Shown piece by piece: positions 8,762-17,796 of a DNA stretch of 42,723 nucleotides. This DNA comes from Pelagibacteraceae bacterium (lineage in GTDB: Bacteria; Pseudomonadota; Alphaproteobacteria; Pelagibacterales; Pelagibacteraceae). How positions within the stretch are numbered: the first letter of the stretch is position 1; every line of letters starts with the position of its first letter. The stretch is from the NCBI GenBank assembly GCA_008638225.1, contig VTPP01000009.1:1-42723 (forward strand), given 5' to 3'. A model generated the notes under the pieces. That model worked only from the letters and a program-made list of their open reading frames with translations. It had not been told where the DNA came from and did not search any database. Both the position numbers and the translations under genes were made by a program.

Positions 8762-9982
8762 ATGAAAAAAAAAGTTTCTATTTTGGGCGCTGGTATCATT
8801 GGTCTTTGTTCCGGCTATCATCTTTTAAAAAAAGGACATGAAGTTATTTTCTTTGATAAAAATGAACCAGGTACTGGAGCTTCTTTTGGAAACGCAGGAT
8901 CTTTTTCTAATTATGGAGCGGTAGGATTAAATCAACCATCTATATTTAAAAATTTACCTAATTATTTATTTAGTTCCTATTCTCCTTTATCAATCAAATT
9001 AAACTACTTATTACCTCTTATCCCTTGGGCCATTCGTTTTTTAAAGAACTGTAATGCTAAATCCATGAGAGATACTGCTGAAAAAATGAATGCTTTATTG
9101 GTTCATTCCATAGCTGAGTATGAATATATTTTAAAAGACGTCGGAGCTAGCGAGCTTATAGAGCATACCGGAGTAATTTATATTTATCATGATGCTAACA
9201 ACCCTAGAGTTTTAGAATCTACAAAACTAAGAAATGATTTAAAAGTAAAACAAATATCTCTTAGTAAAAAAGATGTTCATGATATGGAGCCCAATCTTAA
9301 CCCTGTCTATGCAGGAGGTATTTTTTTTCCAACAGCAGCTCATACTAGAAATCCAAAAAAAATATCAGATAAAATTTTTCAAAAATGTATAGAGCTTGGA
9401 GCTACTTTTGTTAGAGATGATATTAAGTATATTGCTCAGTCACAGTTAAAATCAAATAATAAAGAATATAATTTTGATCAATTATTAATTACTGCAGGAG
9501 CATTTTCAAAAAAGTTTACAGATCAGTTAGGAGAATACATTCCGCTAGAAACTGAAAGAGGCTACCACGTTCATTTTAAAGATAGTGATGCATTAATTAC
9601 AAGGCCAGTATGTTCCTTTGATACAGGGGTATACTTGTCTCCTATGGATCAAGGATTGAGAGCTGCTGGAACAGTTGAACTTGGTGGATTGAACAATCCC
9701 CCTAGTCCGAAACGAATAGAATATATTACACGAGAGGCAAAAAAAATGATCTCAAACTTACCAGATCCTTGCGACAGCTGGTTAGGATTTAGGCCGACAC
9801 TCCCAGATTTTTTGCCGGTAATTGGAGAATCTAAAAATCATAATAATATTTTCTATGCTTTTGGTCACAACCACTTGGGCTGGACGCTTGGCGCTATTAC
9901 GGGAAGTATTATATCTAAAGTAATCTCAAAAGATGGAGTGAGTTTAAATTTTTCTAAATATAGTTCCGCTCGATTTAGATAG
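8762..9982 (+). CDS. FAD-dependent oxidoreductase, D-amino-acid dehydrogenase (DadA)-like
   Basis: This 406-residue DAO-family flavoprotein has a dinucleotide-binding signature at the extreme N-terminus (VSILGAGIIGLCSGYHL, glycines 9, 11 and 14), then GTGASFGNAGSFS, typical of DadA-type enzymes. The C-terminal FAD-contact region reads GFRPTLPDFLPVIGES and AFGHNHLGWTLGAITG. Such enzymes oxidatively deaminate D-amino acids or related secondary amines (for example hydroxyproline), usually at the membrane. The substrate is not determinable here. It lies 37 bp after the EamA transporter; no ribosome-binding site stands out. It converges with gcrA. Confidence 0.87.
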   Translation: MKKKVSILGAGIIGLCSGYHLLKKGHEVIFFDKNEPGTGASFGNAGSFSNYGAVGLNQPSIFKNLPNYLFSSYSPLSIKLNYLLPLIPWAIRFLKNCNAKSMRDTAEKMNALLVHSIAEYEYILKDVGASELIEHTGVIYIYHDANNPRVLESTKLRNDLKVKQISLSKKDVHDMEPNLNPVYAGGIFFPTAAHTRNPKKISDKIFQKCIELGATFVRDDIKYIAQSQLKSNNKEYNFDQLLITAGAFSKKFTDQLGEYIPLETERGYHVHFKDSDALITRPVCSFDTGVYLSPMDQGLRAAGTVELGGLNNPPSPKRIEYITREAKKMISNLPDPCDSWLGFRPTLPDFLPVIGESKNHNNIFYAFGHNHLGWTLGAITGSIISKVISKDGVSLNFSKYSSARFR

Positions 9983-9998
9983 GCTTTGAGAAAAACGA

Positions 9999-10034
9999 AC
10001 CCAAATAAACCTTGAAAAATAAGGGTGATTTTTT
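9999..10034. terminator. Weak candidate bidirectional terminator between dadA-like gene and gcrA
   Basis: CCTT (10010-10013) can pair with AAGG (10021-10024), or ACCC (9999-10002) with GGGT (10023-10026). T-rich tails follow on the plus strand (10029-10034) and, reading the other way, on the minus strand. This is the only convergent junction in the window with more than 3 bp of spacer. Stems of 4 bp are weak, so this is tentative. Confidence 0.3.
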
Positions 10035-10038
10035 AAAA

Positions 10039-10548
10039 CTATGCCGTTTTGATCTTTTTTTCGATAAAGTCAGGAAGCTCTTCATGAGGAGTGTTATCTT
10101 TATCTTCTTTAAATCCTTTAGGCTGGTAGGCATGCAAAACATGTAGTTTGCAATATACTCTGCTATCCATTGAAGATCGTCCACAGAAATAGAAATCTTT
10201 TTCATCAGGGTGACCAATTGGCCATCTGCATGTTTTGTCTGTTAATTTTTCTAATGGAATAGGATTTTCCGGCTCAAAATCTTTTTCAATAACAATAGCT
10301 CTAAGACCTCTTGGTCTTCTTTGTCTTTTTTCGCCTTGCTCGCTATTCTCCTTAAAAATTCGGTTGTTAATTTTTGGAGATGAAATCATTCTTGACTGGG
10401 CTCTTCCCTGTAGACCTAGTCTATGAGACTTTCCAATTACAGCATTTCTTGAAATACCATGTCCAAGCATTTTAGAAATTTGGCTAGCGGTATGACCCTC
10501 AGCCCAAAGTTTTTTAAGTTCTTCTGTTTTTTCTTCTGTCCAAGCCAT
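10039..10548 (-). CDS. gcrA: GcrA cell cycle regulator
   Basis: GcrA is a sigma70-associated transcription factor of Alphaproteobacteria that acts with CcrM methylation to time cell-cycle genes. The 169-residue protein begins MAWTEEKTEELKKLWAEG and continues TASQISKMLGHGISRNAVIGKSHRLGL, the GcrA DNA-binding helix-turn-helix. The C-terminal sigma-interaction region contains KTCRWPIGHPDEKDFYFCG and VYCKLHVLHAYQP. An AGGAAA ribosome-binding site directly precedes the ATG at 10548. A lysine/arginine-rich linker joins the domains. It is a lone gene, convergent with the DadA-like gene. Confidence 0.95.
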   Translation of the reverse strand: MAWTEEKTEELKKLWAEGHTASQISKMLGHGISRNAVIGKSHRLGLQGRAQSRMISSPKINNRIFKENSEQGEKRQRRPRGLRAIVIEKDFEPENPIPLEKLTDKTCRWPIGHPDEKDFYFCGRSSMDSRVYCKLHVLHAYQPKGFKEDKDNTPHEELPDFIEKKIKTA

Positions 10549-10557
10549 TTTCCTGAG

Positions 10558-10585
10558 TTTATAGTACTATATATTGCATAAACAA
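10558..10585 (-). promoter_or_regulatory. Candidate gcrA promoter with overlapping palindrome
   Basis: On the minus strand, TTGTTT (10585-10580) is followed after 16 bp by TATAAA (10563-10558), ten bases before the gcrA start. The palindrome ATAGTACTAT (10561-10570) overlaps the -10 and could be an operator. A second palindrome, CAACATGTTG, lies at 10598-10607, just upstream of the -35. No regulator is assigned. Confidence 0.42.
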
Positions 10586-10704
10586 GAAAAAAAAACACAA
10601 CATGTTGATTAAAAAATACAGATTTATGAGCAATTTTTGTTTAAATTTAATTATATCCACAATTTTGTGCATTTTTATAACATTAATTGATACTAGAATG
10701 CCCC

Positions 10705-11517
10705 ATGACAACAATTGAGCAAAAATACAAAATAGGCAGTAGAAGATTTGGAAGAGTCAACTGGATTGGCATGTACACTCTTTATATTAAAGAAGTTTTA
10801 AGATTTTTTAATGTTTGGATACAAACTGTCTTATCACCCGTAATCACTTTTTTTCTTTTTTTAGCAGTCTTTAGTTTGGCAGTTGGAAAAGGAAGAGAAG
10901 ATGTGCTCGGTTATCCTTTTACTATTTTTTTAATACCAGGATTGATCATCATGCAAATGATGCAAAATGCTTTTGCAAATACATCATCTTCTTTAATGAT
11001 CTCTAAAATGCAGGGAAACATAGTAGATCTATTGTATCCACCTCTTTCTGCTTTAGAAGTTACAGTAGCGATGCTAGCTGGTGGAATTACTAGAGGTTTA
11101 GTAGTTGGAATGGTCTCTATATCCGTTTGTATTATTTTTATTCATGTTCCTGTTCATAATATTTTTATTATTTTAATTTACGGTTTTTTAGGATCTTCTT
11201 TGCTTGCAAGTTTAGGATTTTTGGCTGGTCTTTGGTCAGAAAAATTTGACAATATGGCTGCTGTTACTAATTTTATTATTGTTCCACTATCTTTTTTATC
11301 TGGAACTTTTTATTCCATTAAAAACCTAAATATTTATGTTGAGACAATTAGTACTTTTAATCCATTTTTTTATATTATTGATGGTTTCAGATATGGTTTT
11401 TTAGGAGCATCTGATAGCTCATTACAGGTTGGATTGATTGTTTTGATCATTACGAATATTATCACCTGGTACATTTGTTATTTTTTATTTAACAAAGGCT
11501 ATAAAATTAAATTTTAA
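10705..11517 (+). CDS. ABC-2 type transporter permease
   Basis: This is a membrane protein of about 270 residues with six hydrophobic segments. The ABC-2 family pattern includes WIQTVLSPVITFFLFLAVFSLAVG near the N-terminus and the C-terminal VPLSFLSGTFYSIKNL followed by NPFFYIIDGFRYGFLG, typical of polysaccharide/drug export permeases (NodJ/YadH-like). No ATPase lies beside it, so its partner would be encoded elsewhere. I start at ATG 10705; a TTG at 10687 would add six residues. It runs into argD with a 7-bp gap and is probably co-transcribed. The exported substrate is unknown. Confidence 0.85.
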   Translation: MTTIEQKYKIGSRRFGRVNWIGMYTLYIKEVLRFFNVWIQTVLSPVITFFLFLAVFSLAVGKGREDVLGYPFTIFLIPGLIIMQMMQNAFANTSSSLMISKMQGNIVDLLYPPLSALEVTVAMLAGGITRGLVVGMVSISVCIIFIHVPVHNIFIILIYGFLGSSLLASLGFLAGLWSEKFDNMAAVTNFIIVPLSFLSGTFYSIKNLNIYVETISTFNPFFYIIDGFRYGFLGASDSSLQVGLIVLIITNIITWYICYFLFNKGYKIKF

Positions 11518-11524
11518 TATAATT

Positions 11525-12691
11525 ATGAGTGCTGTTCTTGGGACATATAATAGAAGAGATGTTTCTTTTTCAAAAGGAAAAGGCTGTTATCTATATTCAA
11601 CTACTGGCGATGAGTATTTAGATTTTGTATCCGGCATAGCTGTAAACTCTCTAGGACATTGTCATAAACATCTTGTTGAAACTATACAAAAACAAGCTGA
11701 AAAATTGTGGCATGTGTCAAATGCATTTATTATTCCAGAACAAGAAAAACTAGCTCAAAGATTAGTAGATAATACTTTTGCTGATTACGTTGTTTTTATG
11801 AATTCAGGAGCTGAAGCAACAGAGGCAAGTATTAAAATTGCTAGAAAATATTTTTATGAAATAGGTCAACCAGAAAAAAATAGAATTATAACTTTTGCAG
11901 GGGCTTTTCATGGAAGAACATTGGCATCATTATTTGCAGCAAATAATCCAGAGCACACAAAAGGCTTTGGACCTAAAGTAGATGGTTTTGATCAGGTTCC
12001 TTTCGCAGACCACGATGCTTTAAAAAAAGCGATTAACAAACATACAGCAGCTATCATGGTAGAGACCGTGTTTGGTGAGGGTGGAGTTAAAGTTTTACCA
12101 AAGGAATGTTTGATTGGTCTTAAAAAATTATGTGAGGAAAAAGATCTGCTTCTTATTTTAGATGAAGTTCAATGCGGTATTGGAAGAACAGGAAAGTTTT
12201 TTGCTTTCGATTGGGCTGGAATTGAGCCTGATATAGTTCCTATTGCAAAAGGAATAGGAGGTGGGTTTCCTATTGGAGCTTGTTTAGTAAACAAAAAAGC
12301 ATCAATTGGGATGAAGGCTGGAACTCATGGAAGCACATTTGGTGGGAATCCTTTAGCCATGAGTGTTGGTAATGCAGTATTAGATATTATTCTAGAAAAA
12401 GGTTTCTTAGAACACGTTCAAGATGTTGGAAATTATTTTGAAGAAGAGTTAAAAAAACTTCAGGTAAAATATCCAAATATTATTCTTGAAGTGAGAGGAA
12501 AAGGATTGCTCAGAGGAATAAAGCTTAAAGAAGATAATGCAAAGTTTTTAGATCACTTATTTAAAAACAAAATGCTAGGTGTGAAAGCTTCAGAAAATGT
12601 TATAAGATTGTTACCACCGCTTATTGTTACAAAAAAAGAAATAGACAAGGCAATCATTATTTTAGAAAAAACGGCAAAGGAATTTACATAG
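11525..12691 (+). CDS. argD: Acetylornithine aminotransferase
   Basis: This is a class III PLP aminotransferase that converts N-acetylglutamate semialdehyde to N-acetylornithine (388 residues). Visible features are the substrate/PLP loop NSGAEATEASIKIARK, the TFAGAFHGRTLASL segment, LILDEVQCGIGRTGKFFAFD, and the PLP-binding lysine K242 in IPIAKGIGGGFPIGA (read here as VPIAKGIGGG). GTHGSTFGGNPLA follows. In many bacteria the same enzyme also serves as succinyldiaminopimelate aminotransferase. It overlaps argF by one base (TAGTG), so the two are translationally coupled, which supports the arginine assignment over other class III members. Confidence 0.93.
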   Translation: MSAVLGTYNRRDVSFSKGKGCYLYSTTGDEYLDFVSGIAVNSLGHCHKHLVETIQKQAEKLWHVSNAFIIPEQEKLAQRLVDNTFADYVVFMNSGAEATEASIKIARKYFYEIGQPEKNRIITFAGAFHGRTLASLFAANNPEHTKGFGPKVDGFDQVPFADHDALKKAINKHTAAIMVETVFGEGGVKVLPKECLIGLKKLCEEKDLLLILDEVQCGIGRTGKFFAFDWAGIEPDIVPIAKGIGGGFPIGACLVNKKASIGMKAGTHGSTFGGNPLAMSVGNAVLDIILEKGFLEHVQDVGNYFEEELKKLQVKYPNIILEVRGKGLLRGIKLKEDNAKFLDHLFKNKMLGVKASENVIRLLPPLIVTKKEIDKAIIILEKTAKEFT

Positions 12692-13614
12692 TGAAACATT
12701 TTTTAGATCTTAGTCACATAAGTAAAAAAGAATTAAGAAATATTGTAGACGAGGCAAAAAGAAGAAAGAAAAAATCATCCACAAATAGTAAAGTGCTAGT
12801 TACGGAAAAAAGTAGCGCTAAAGATAAGTTGCTACTTATGATTTTTGAGAAGCCCTCGACAAGAACCAGATTATCTTTTGACCTTGCAATGAGACAATTG
12901 GGTGGCCAAACAATTGTGATGAATTCAAATGATATGCATTTAGGAAAGGGGGAGGAAAGCATCGAAGATACTGCTAAAGTTATATCTTCTTTTTCAGATA
13001 TTGTGATGTTCAGAACTTTTGCACATAAGTCTTTACTAGAGCTTGCACATTTATTAACCATTCCCTTAATCAATGGTCTAACGGATCATTCGCATCCTTG
13101 CCAATTACTTAGTGATGTACTTACATTTGAGGAAAATAAAGGACCTATCAAAGGAGCAAAGATCGCTTGGATAGGTGATGGAAATAACGTGACTAATTCT
13201 GCAATTGAAGCTGCAGTACAATTTGATTTTCAATTAAATATTTCATGTCCTAAAGGATATATGCCTTCGAAAAAAATATTAGACTGGGCAGAAGAAAAAA
13301 ATGGAAAAATAATTATTTTTAAAGACCCATTAAAAGCTGCAAAAGGGGTAGATTGTATTATGAGCGATAAGTGGATTTCTATGGGCGATAATGTGAATGT
13401 TAAGAAAAAAAAATCTGTCTTGAAGCCATATCAAGTTAACAAAAAATTAATGAGTTATGCAAATAAAGATGCAATTTTTATGCATGTCCTGCCCGCAGCA
13501 AGAGGTGAAGAAGTTACAGCAGATATTATAGACGGACCACAGTCAGTTATTTGGCAACAAGCTGAGAATAGACTGCATGGACAAAAGGCAATAATTGATT
13601 GGTGTTTAGACTAA
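12691..13614 (+). CDS. argF: Ornithine carbamoyltransferase (HVLP variant)
   Basis: OTC joins ornithine and carbamoyl phosphate to make citrulline. The 307-residue protein starts at a GTG that overlaps the argD stop by one base. Carbamoyl-phosphate motif FEKPSTRTRLSF and HPCQLLSD are intact, as is the ornithine-side loop SDKWISMGDN. The usual HCLP motif instead reads MHVLPAARGEEV: codon 266 is GTC (Val) where most OTCs have a Cys that contacts ornithine. The rest looks functional, and the argD neighbour supports the role. A related transcarbamylase acting on a modified ornithine is a less likely alternative. It overlaps trkH tail to tail by four bases. Confidence 0.92.
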   Translation: MKHFLDLSHISKKELRNIVDEAKRRKKKSSTNSKVLVTEKSSAKDKLLLMIFEKPSTRTRLSFDLAMRQLGGQTIVMNSNDMHLGKGEESIEDTAKVISSFSDIVMFRTFAHKSLLELAHLLTIPLINGLTDHSHPCQLLSDVLTFEENKGPIKGAKIAWIGDGNNVTNSAIEAAVQFDFQLNISCPKGYMPSKKILDWAEEKNGKIIIFKDPLKAAKGVDCIMSDKWISMGDNVNVKKKKSVLKPYQVNKKLMSYANKDAIFMHVLPAARGEEVTADIIDGPQSVIWQQAENRLHGQKAIIDWCLD

Positions 13615-15056
13615 TTCTTCCAAAAAGAAGGAAAAAATAAAACAAGTACTGTAAAAAATTCTAGTCGTCCTAGTAACATTGCAAAACTCAAGTACCATTT
13701 TGTAAGTTCGGGTAATTGTTTAAAGCTTCCTGAGGGACCCACTATTTCACCAAGACCAGGCCCCACATTTGAAATACAAGTAGCTGCCGCTGAAATAGCA
13801 GTAGTAAAATCCAAGCCTGATAAAGATAATAGCGCAGTTATAATAAAAAATATAAAAATATATAAAAAAACAAAAGTTAATACCGAGGTTAATAAAGTAT
13901 CTCCAATAATTTCTCCTCGATATTTTATCGGGAATACACCATTCGGATAGATAATTTGTTTAATTTGTTTTGTTATAAATAAGTGTAATATTTGAAATCT
14001 AAATATTTTAATTCCACATGTTGTAGAAGCAGAGCAACCCCCAACAAACATTAATATAATAAAAAAGAATGATGAGAAATTTCCCCAAGCGCTAAAATCT
14101 TCAGTTGTAAATCCTGTTCCAGTTAGAATAGAAACGACATTAAAAGCAGATTCTCTAATATTGTGGGGAATAGAATCCTTTACGAAAAAATGAGAATAAA
14201 TAATAATTATAATAGACGATAAAAAAGTAAAAAGAAAAAAACCACGGATTTGTTCATCTTTATAAAATACAAAAATATCTCCCTTGATAAATTTTAAATA
14301 AGTTAAAAACGGGATGCTTCCACACATCATAAAAATAATAGCAATGGTCTCAATTGGAGCAGAATCGTAGTACCCCATGGATAATGTATGAGTGGAAAAT
14401 CCACCAGTTGAAATTGTTGTAAATGAATGGGCTATTGCATCAAATATATCCATTCCATAAAAATAAAATCCAAGTGCACAAGCTAAAGTTAACAACAAAT
14501 AAATTTTAGTGCAGACCATGGCAATTTCTTTTGAGCTAGGCAGTATTTTTTCAAATTCAGCTCCTTCTGATCTAAATAAAGACATTCCTCCAATATTTAA
14601 AAGAGGCAAGACTGTAATTGCCATTACAATAATTCCAATTCCACCAAGCCACTGCAATATAGATCTCCAAATAAGCACTCCTTTAGAGGCAATTTCAATG
14701 TTATCTAAAATTGTGGAACCTGTTGTTGTGATTCCAGACATGGATTCAAAAAATGCATCTGTAAAAGACAATTTGAGAGAAGAAAACATCAACGGAAAGC
14801 TTGCAAATAAAGTTATGGCAATCCATGAAAAAGAGGTCATCATGAATGCCTGCTTAATATTCAGACTTTTATGTTCTGTTTGATTAGTCACCAACAAAAG
14901 GTATCCAATGAATATTGTAAAAACCGACCAAAATAAAAAGTTATGAGATTTGTCGCCTATAGTTAGTTCAACTATGTAGGGTATCAACATAAATAGACCC
15001 AAAATAATAAGCAGGGCACCAATTGCTAAAAAAACTGTTTTTGTTCCGTCTTTCAT
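13611..15056 (-). CDS. trkH: TrkH-type potassium uptake protein
   Basis: This 481-residue polytopic membrane protein of the TrkH/KtrB superfamily is the ion-conducting subunit of a low-affinity K+ (possibly Na+-linked) importer. Four pore-loop regions with the conserved filter glycine can be seen: SGITTTGSTI, TTISTGGFSTH, SILTGTGFTTED and CISNVGPGLGEI. The N-terminus is a hydrophobic helix starting at the ATG at 15056. No trkA (the cytoplasmic NAD-binding gate) lies nearby. It is a single gene, divergent from lysK. Confidence 0.93.
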   Translation of the reverse strand: MKDGTKTVFLAIGALLIILGLFMLIPYIVELTIGDKSHNFLFWSVFTIFIGYLLLVTNQTEHKSLNIKQAFMMTSFSWIAITLFASFPLMFSSLKLSFTDAFFESMSGITTTGSTILDNIEIASKGVLIWRSILQWLGGIGIIVMAITVLPLLNIGGMSLFRSEGAEFEKILPSSKEIAMVCTKIYLLLTLACALGFYFYGMDIFDAIAHSFTTISTGGFSTHTLSMGYYDSAPIETIAIIFMMCGSIPFLTYLKFIKGDIFVFYKDEQIRGFFLFTFLSSIIIIIYSHFFVKDSIPHNIRESAFNVVSILTGTGFTTEDFSAWGNFSSFFFIILMFVGGCSASTTCGIKIFRFQILHLFITKQIKQIIYPNGVFPIKYRGEIIGDTLLTSVLTFVFLYIFIFFIITALLSLSGLDFTTAISAAATCISNVGPGLGEIVGPSGSFKQLPELTKWYLSFAMLLGRLEFFTVLVLFFPSFWKN

Positions 15057-15125
15057 AATTTTATTAACCCAACTAAAAATATATTAATTTGTTTTTAAAA
15101 CAAATGATGTTTCATTGGAAAATAC

Positions 15126-15155
15126 ATGACAAAAATTTACATTTTGAGTTATAAG
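15126..15155 (+). promoter_or_regulatory. Candidate lysK promoter
   Basis: ATGACA (15126-15131) and TATAAG (15150-15155) are separated by 18 bp and lie 16 bases before the lysK start. Both hexamers match the sigma70 consensus at five of six positions. AAGGA overlaps the -10 at 15153-15157, so if this promoter is used the leader is very short. Predicted by eye only. Confidence 0.4.
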
Positions 15156-15171
15156 GAATGAATTTCTGTAA

Positions 15172-16737
15172 ATGACTGATAACGAGTATTTAGAATCAAA
15201 AGCCTGGCCATTTGTTGAAGCAAGAGACCTTTTAAAAAAAAGAAAAAAACTTTTGGAAAAAAAAGGCTATGCTCTATTCCAAACTGGTTATGGTCCGAGT
15301 GGATTACCCCACATAGGAACGTTCGGAGAAGTCTGTCGAACGACGATGGTCATTCAGGCATTTCAAAAAATTTCAAATATCCCTGTTAAGCTTTTTACTT
15401 TTTCTGATGATATGGATGGACTCAGAAAAGTACCTGAAAATATATCAAATAAAAAAGTATTAGAAGACAATCTTCACAAACCTTTAACAAGTGTGCCAGA
15501 TCCATTTGGAAAATTTGCAAGTTTTGGCGAACATAACAATCAAATGTTGCAGAGTTTTTTGGATAAATTTGGTTTCTCTTATGAATTTAAAAGCTCAACC
15601 GTTTTATATAAGTCTGGAATTTTTGATGAAGCGTTAAAACTTGTCTTAAGTAAGTATGACGAGATAATGAGCGTTATAATACCAACCCTTGGTGAAGAGA
15701 GAAAAAAATCGTACAGCCCTTTTTTACCAGTTTGTCCAGAAACCGGAAAAGTATTGGAAGTGGCTATTTTAGAAAAAGATATTCAAAATGACGAAATTGT
15801 TTATGAGAGCAACGGCAAAAAATTCAAAACAAAAATAACAGGAGGACACTGCAAACTTCAGTGGAAGGTGGATTGGGCGATGAGATGGCATGCATTAGAA
15901 GTTGACTTTGAGATGTATGGTAAAGATTTAATTCCAAGCGCTGAACTATCACAGCAAATATGCACAATACTTGGTCACGTCCCTCCTAACGGTTTTTACT
16001 ATGAATTATTTCTAGATGAAAAAGGGGAGAAGATTTCAAAATCTAAAGGGAATGGGATTTCCATCGAGGATTGGTTGAAATACGCAAGTCCAGAAAGTTT
16101 GGCTCTGTATATGTATCAAAATCCGCAGAGAGCAAAAAAATTATATCCGCAAGTTATTCCGAAAGCGGTAGATGAATATTTATCTTTTTTAGAAAAATTT
16201 CCAGATCAGCCGATGAAAGAACAGCTTGGAAATCCAGTCTGGCACGTTCATAATGGAAATCCTCCTAAAGAAAAAAGTATTATTAGTTTTGGAGTTTTAC
16301 TAAATTTAGTAAGTGTAAGTAACGCTTCTAGCGAAGACGTGTTGTGGAAATTTGTTAAAAATTTTAGTCCTGATTTAGATCGATCAAAACACCCTATTCT
16401 TGAAGGACTCATCACAAATGCAATTGCTTATTTTAATGATCACGTCAAAATCCACAAGAAATATAGACAGGCTAATGAACTAGAAACAAAGGCATTGTTA
16501 GAGCTTATACAAGAAATAAAAAAAATGCCGGAAAACCTAACTCCAGAAGAAATTCAAACTATTGTTTTCTCAGTGGGTAAAAATTACTATCCAAAAGAAG
16601 AGTTAAGAAATTGGTTCAAGGCTATTTATGAAGTAGTTTTTGGTGATGAACAGGGACCACGAATGGGTTCGTTTATTTGTTTTTTTGGCAAACAAGAAAC
16701 AGTAGATCTAATTACTAAATCATTAAATAGAAACTAG
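15172..16737 (+). CDS. lysK: Lysyl-tRNA synthetase, class I
   Basis: This enzyme charges tRNA-Lys using the Rossmann-fold class I enzyme, which replaces the usual bacterial class II LysS in most Alphaproteobacteria. The HIGH-type motif is PHIGT (46-50) within TGYGPSGLPHIGTFGEV, and the KMSKS-type motif is KISKS (287-291) followed by KGNGISIEDW. DDMDGLRKVP and GGHCKLQWKVDWAMRWHALEVDFE are class I LysRS landmarks. At 521 residues it is normal length. pyrD follows after 6 bp, so the two probably share a transcript. Confidence 0.95.
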   Translation: MTDNEYLESKAWPFVEARDLLKKRKKLLEKKGYALFQTGYGPSGLPHIGTFGEVCRTTMVIQAFQKISNIPVKLFTFSDDMDGLRKVPENISNKKVLEDNLHKPLTSVPDPFGKFASFGEHNNQMLQSFLDKFGFSYEFKSSTVLYKSGIFDEALKLVLSKYDEIMSVIIPTLGEERKKSYSPFLPVCPETGKVLEVAILEKDIQNDEIVYESNGKKFKTKITGGHCKLQWKVDWAMRWHALEVDFEMYGKDLIPSAELSQQICTILGHVPPNGFYYELFLDEKGEKISKSKGNGISIEDWLKYASPESLALYMYQNPQRAKKLYPQVIPKAVDEYLSFLEKFPDQPMKEQLGNPVWHVHNGNPPKEKSIISFGVLLNLVSVSNASSEDVLWKFVKNFSPDLDRSKHPILEGLITNAIAYFNDHVKIHKKYRQANELETKALLELIQEIKKMPENLTPEEIQTIVFSVGKNYYPKEELRNWFKAIYEVVFGDEQGPRMGSFICFFGKQETVDLITKSLNRN

Positions 16738-16743
16738 GCGTGC

Positions 16744-17796
16744 ATGATATACGAAATTATTAGCTCACTGCTTAAAAAAGCAGATCCAGAACTTGCACAT
16801 AGTTTAGCAATAAAATTTTTAAAAAATAATTTCTTACCTTTGCAACTTTTTACCAGCAAAACCTCCAAAAAATTAGAAATGAATCTTTTGGGAAAAACTT
16901 TTAGCAGTCCTATAGGATTAGCAGCAGGCTTTGATAAGAATGCAGAAATTTACAACTCCATTTATAAGCTCGGCTTCGGATTTGCAGAAGTTGGCACCGT
17001 TACTCCATTGCCGCAATCAGGGAATCCAAAACCAAGAGTATTTCGATTAAGTGAAGATAAGGCAATTATTAATAGACTTGGCTTTCCAAGTGAAGGCATG
17101 GTTAAAATCAAGAAGACGATTCAACAAAACAAACCAACAGGAATATTTGGAATTAATATTGGACCAAATAAAGAAAGCACATCTAAAATTCAAGATTACT
17201 TACAATGCTTTGAATATTTTTGTGATTGTTGTGACTATATTTGTATTAACATATCTTCTCCCAACACTCCAAACCTAAGAGATCTTCATGAAAAAAACAA
17301 AATAGAAGAGTTGTTAACATTGGTTAAATTAAAGCAGAAAACATTGAACAATCAAACACCAATTCTTCTTAAAATTTCGCCAGATATAAGTGATGCTAAT
17401 ATTTCTGAGCTTTCAGCAATTATTCTTCAGCAAAAAATTGATGGAGTAGTGCTTACTAATACGACAATTAGCAGAGACGAGGACTTAATAAGTTTAAATA
17501 AAAAAGAAGTCGGAGGTCTTTCCGGTAAGCCGCTATTTGATGTGTCTAATGAAATTATTAAAAAGTTTTATTCTATATTAAAAAATCAGGTGCCCATCAT
17601 AGGTGTTGGCGGAGTAACAGATGGACAAACAGCATTAGCAAAAATTAAGTCAGGGGCTTCTTTGCTTCAACTTTATACGTCGTTTGTGTATGAGGGTCCT
17701 TACGTGGCTAATAAGATTAATGAGGAGTTAGAAGAACTTTTACAATCCGAAGGTTATGAGACTTTAAAAGACGCCGTAGGTAAAGATTGTATATAA
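16744..17796 (+). CDS. pyrD: Dihydroorotate dehydrogenase (quinone), class 2
   Basis: PyrD oxidises dihydroorotate to orotate in pyrimidine synthesis and passes electrons to the quinone pool. The N-terminal membrane-associating helices (about 1-35) mark class 2. The FMN barrel includes GLAAGFDKNAE, GFGFAEVGTVTPLPQ and NRLGFPSEG. The catalytic loop NISSPNTPNLR has the base Ser172, followed by LLKISPD and GVGGV near the end. The 350-residue length is typical. Its last 33 bases overlap the convergent DUF3429-like gene, so the final residues on both strands constrain each other. Confidence 0.95.
   Translation: MIYEIISSLLKKADPELAHSLAIKFLKNNFLPLQLFTSKTSKKLEMNLLGKTFSSPIGLAAGFDKNAEIYNSIYKLGFGFAEVGTVTPLPQSGNPKPRVFRLSEDKAIINRLGFPSEGMVKIKKTIQQNKPTGIFGINIGPNKESTSKIQDYLQCFEYFCDCCDYICINISSPNTPNLRDLHEKNKIEELLTLVKLKQKTLNNQTPILLKISPDISDANISELSAIILQQKIDGVVLTNTTISRDEDLISLNKKEVGGLSGKPLFDVSNEIIKKFYSILKNQVPIIGVGGVTDGQTALAKIKSGASLLQLYTSFVYEGPYVANKINEELEELLQSEGYETLKDAVGKDCI

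Noticed and set aside
12714-13073. 119-codon minus-strand frame inside argF
   Set aside because: Antisense to intact STRTR and HPCQ motifs of argF; no recognisable domain and no ribosome-binding site.
14509-14883. 124-codon plus-strand frame inside trkH
   Set aside because: Mirror of hydrophobic trkH codons; trkH pore motifs on the other strand explain the region.
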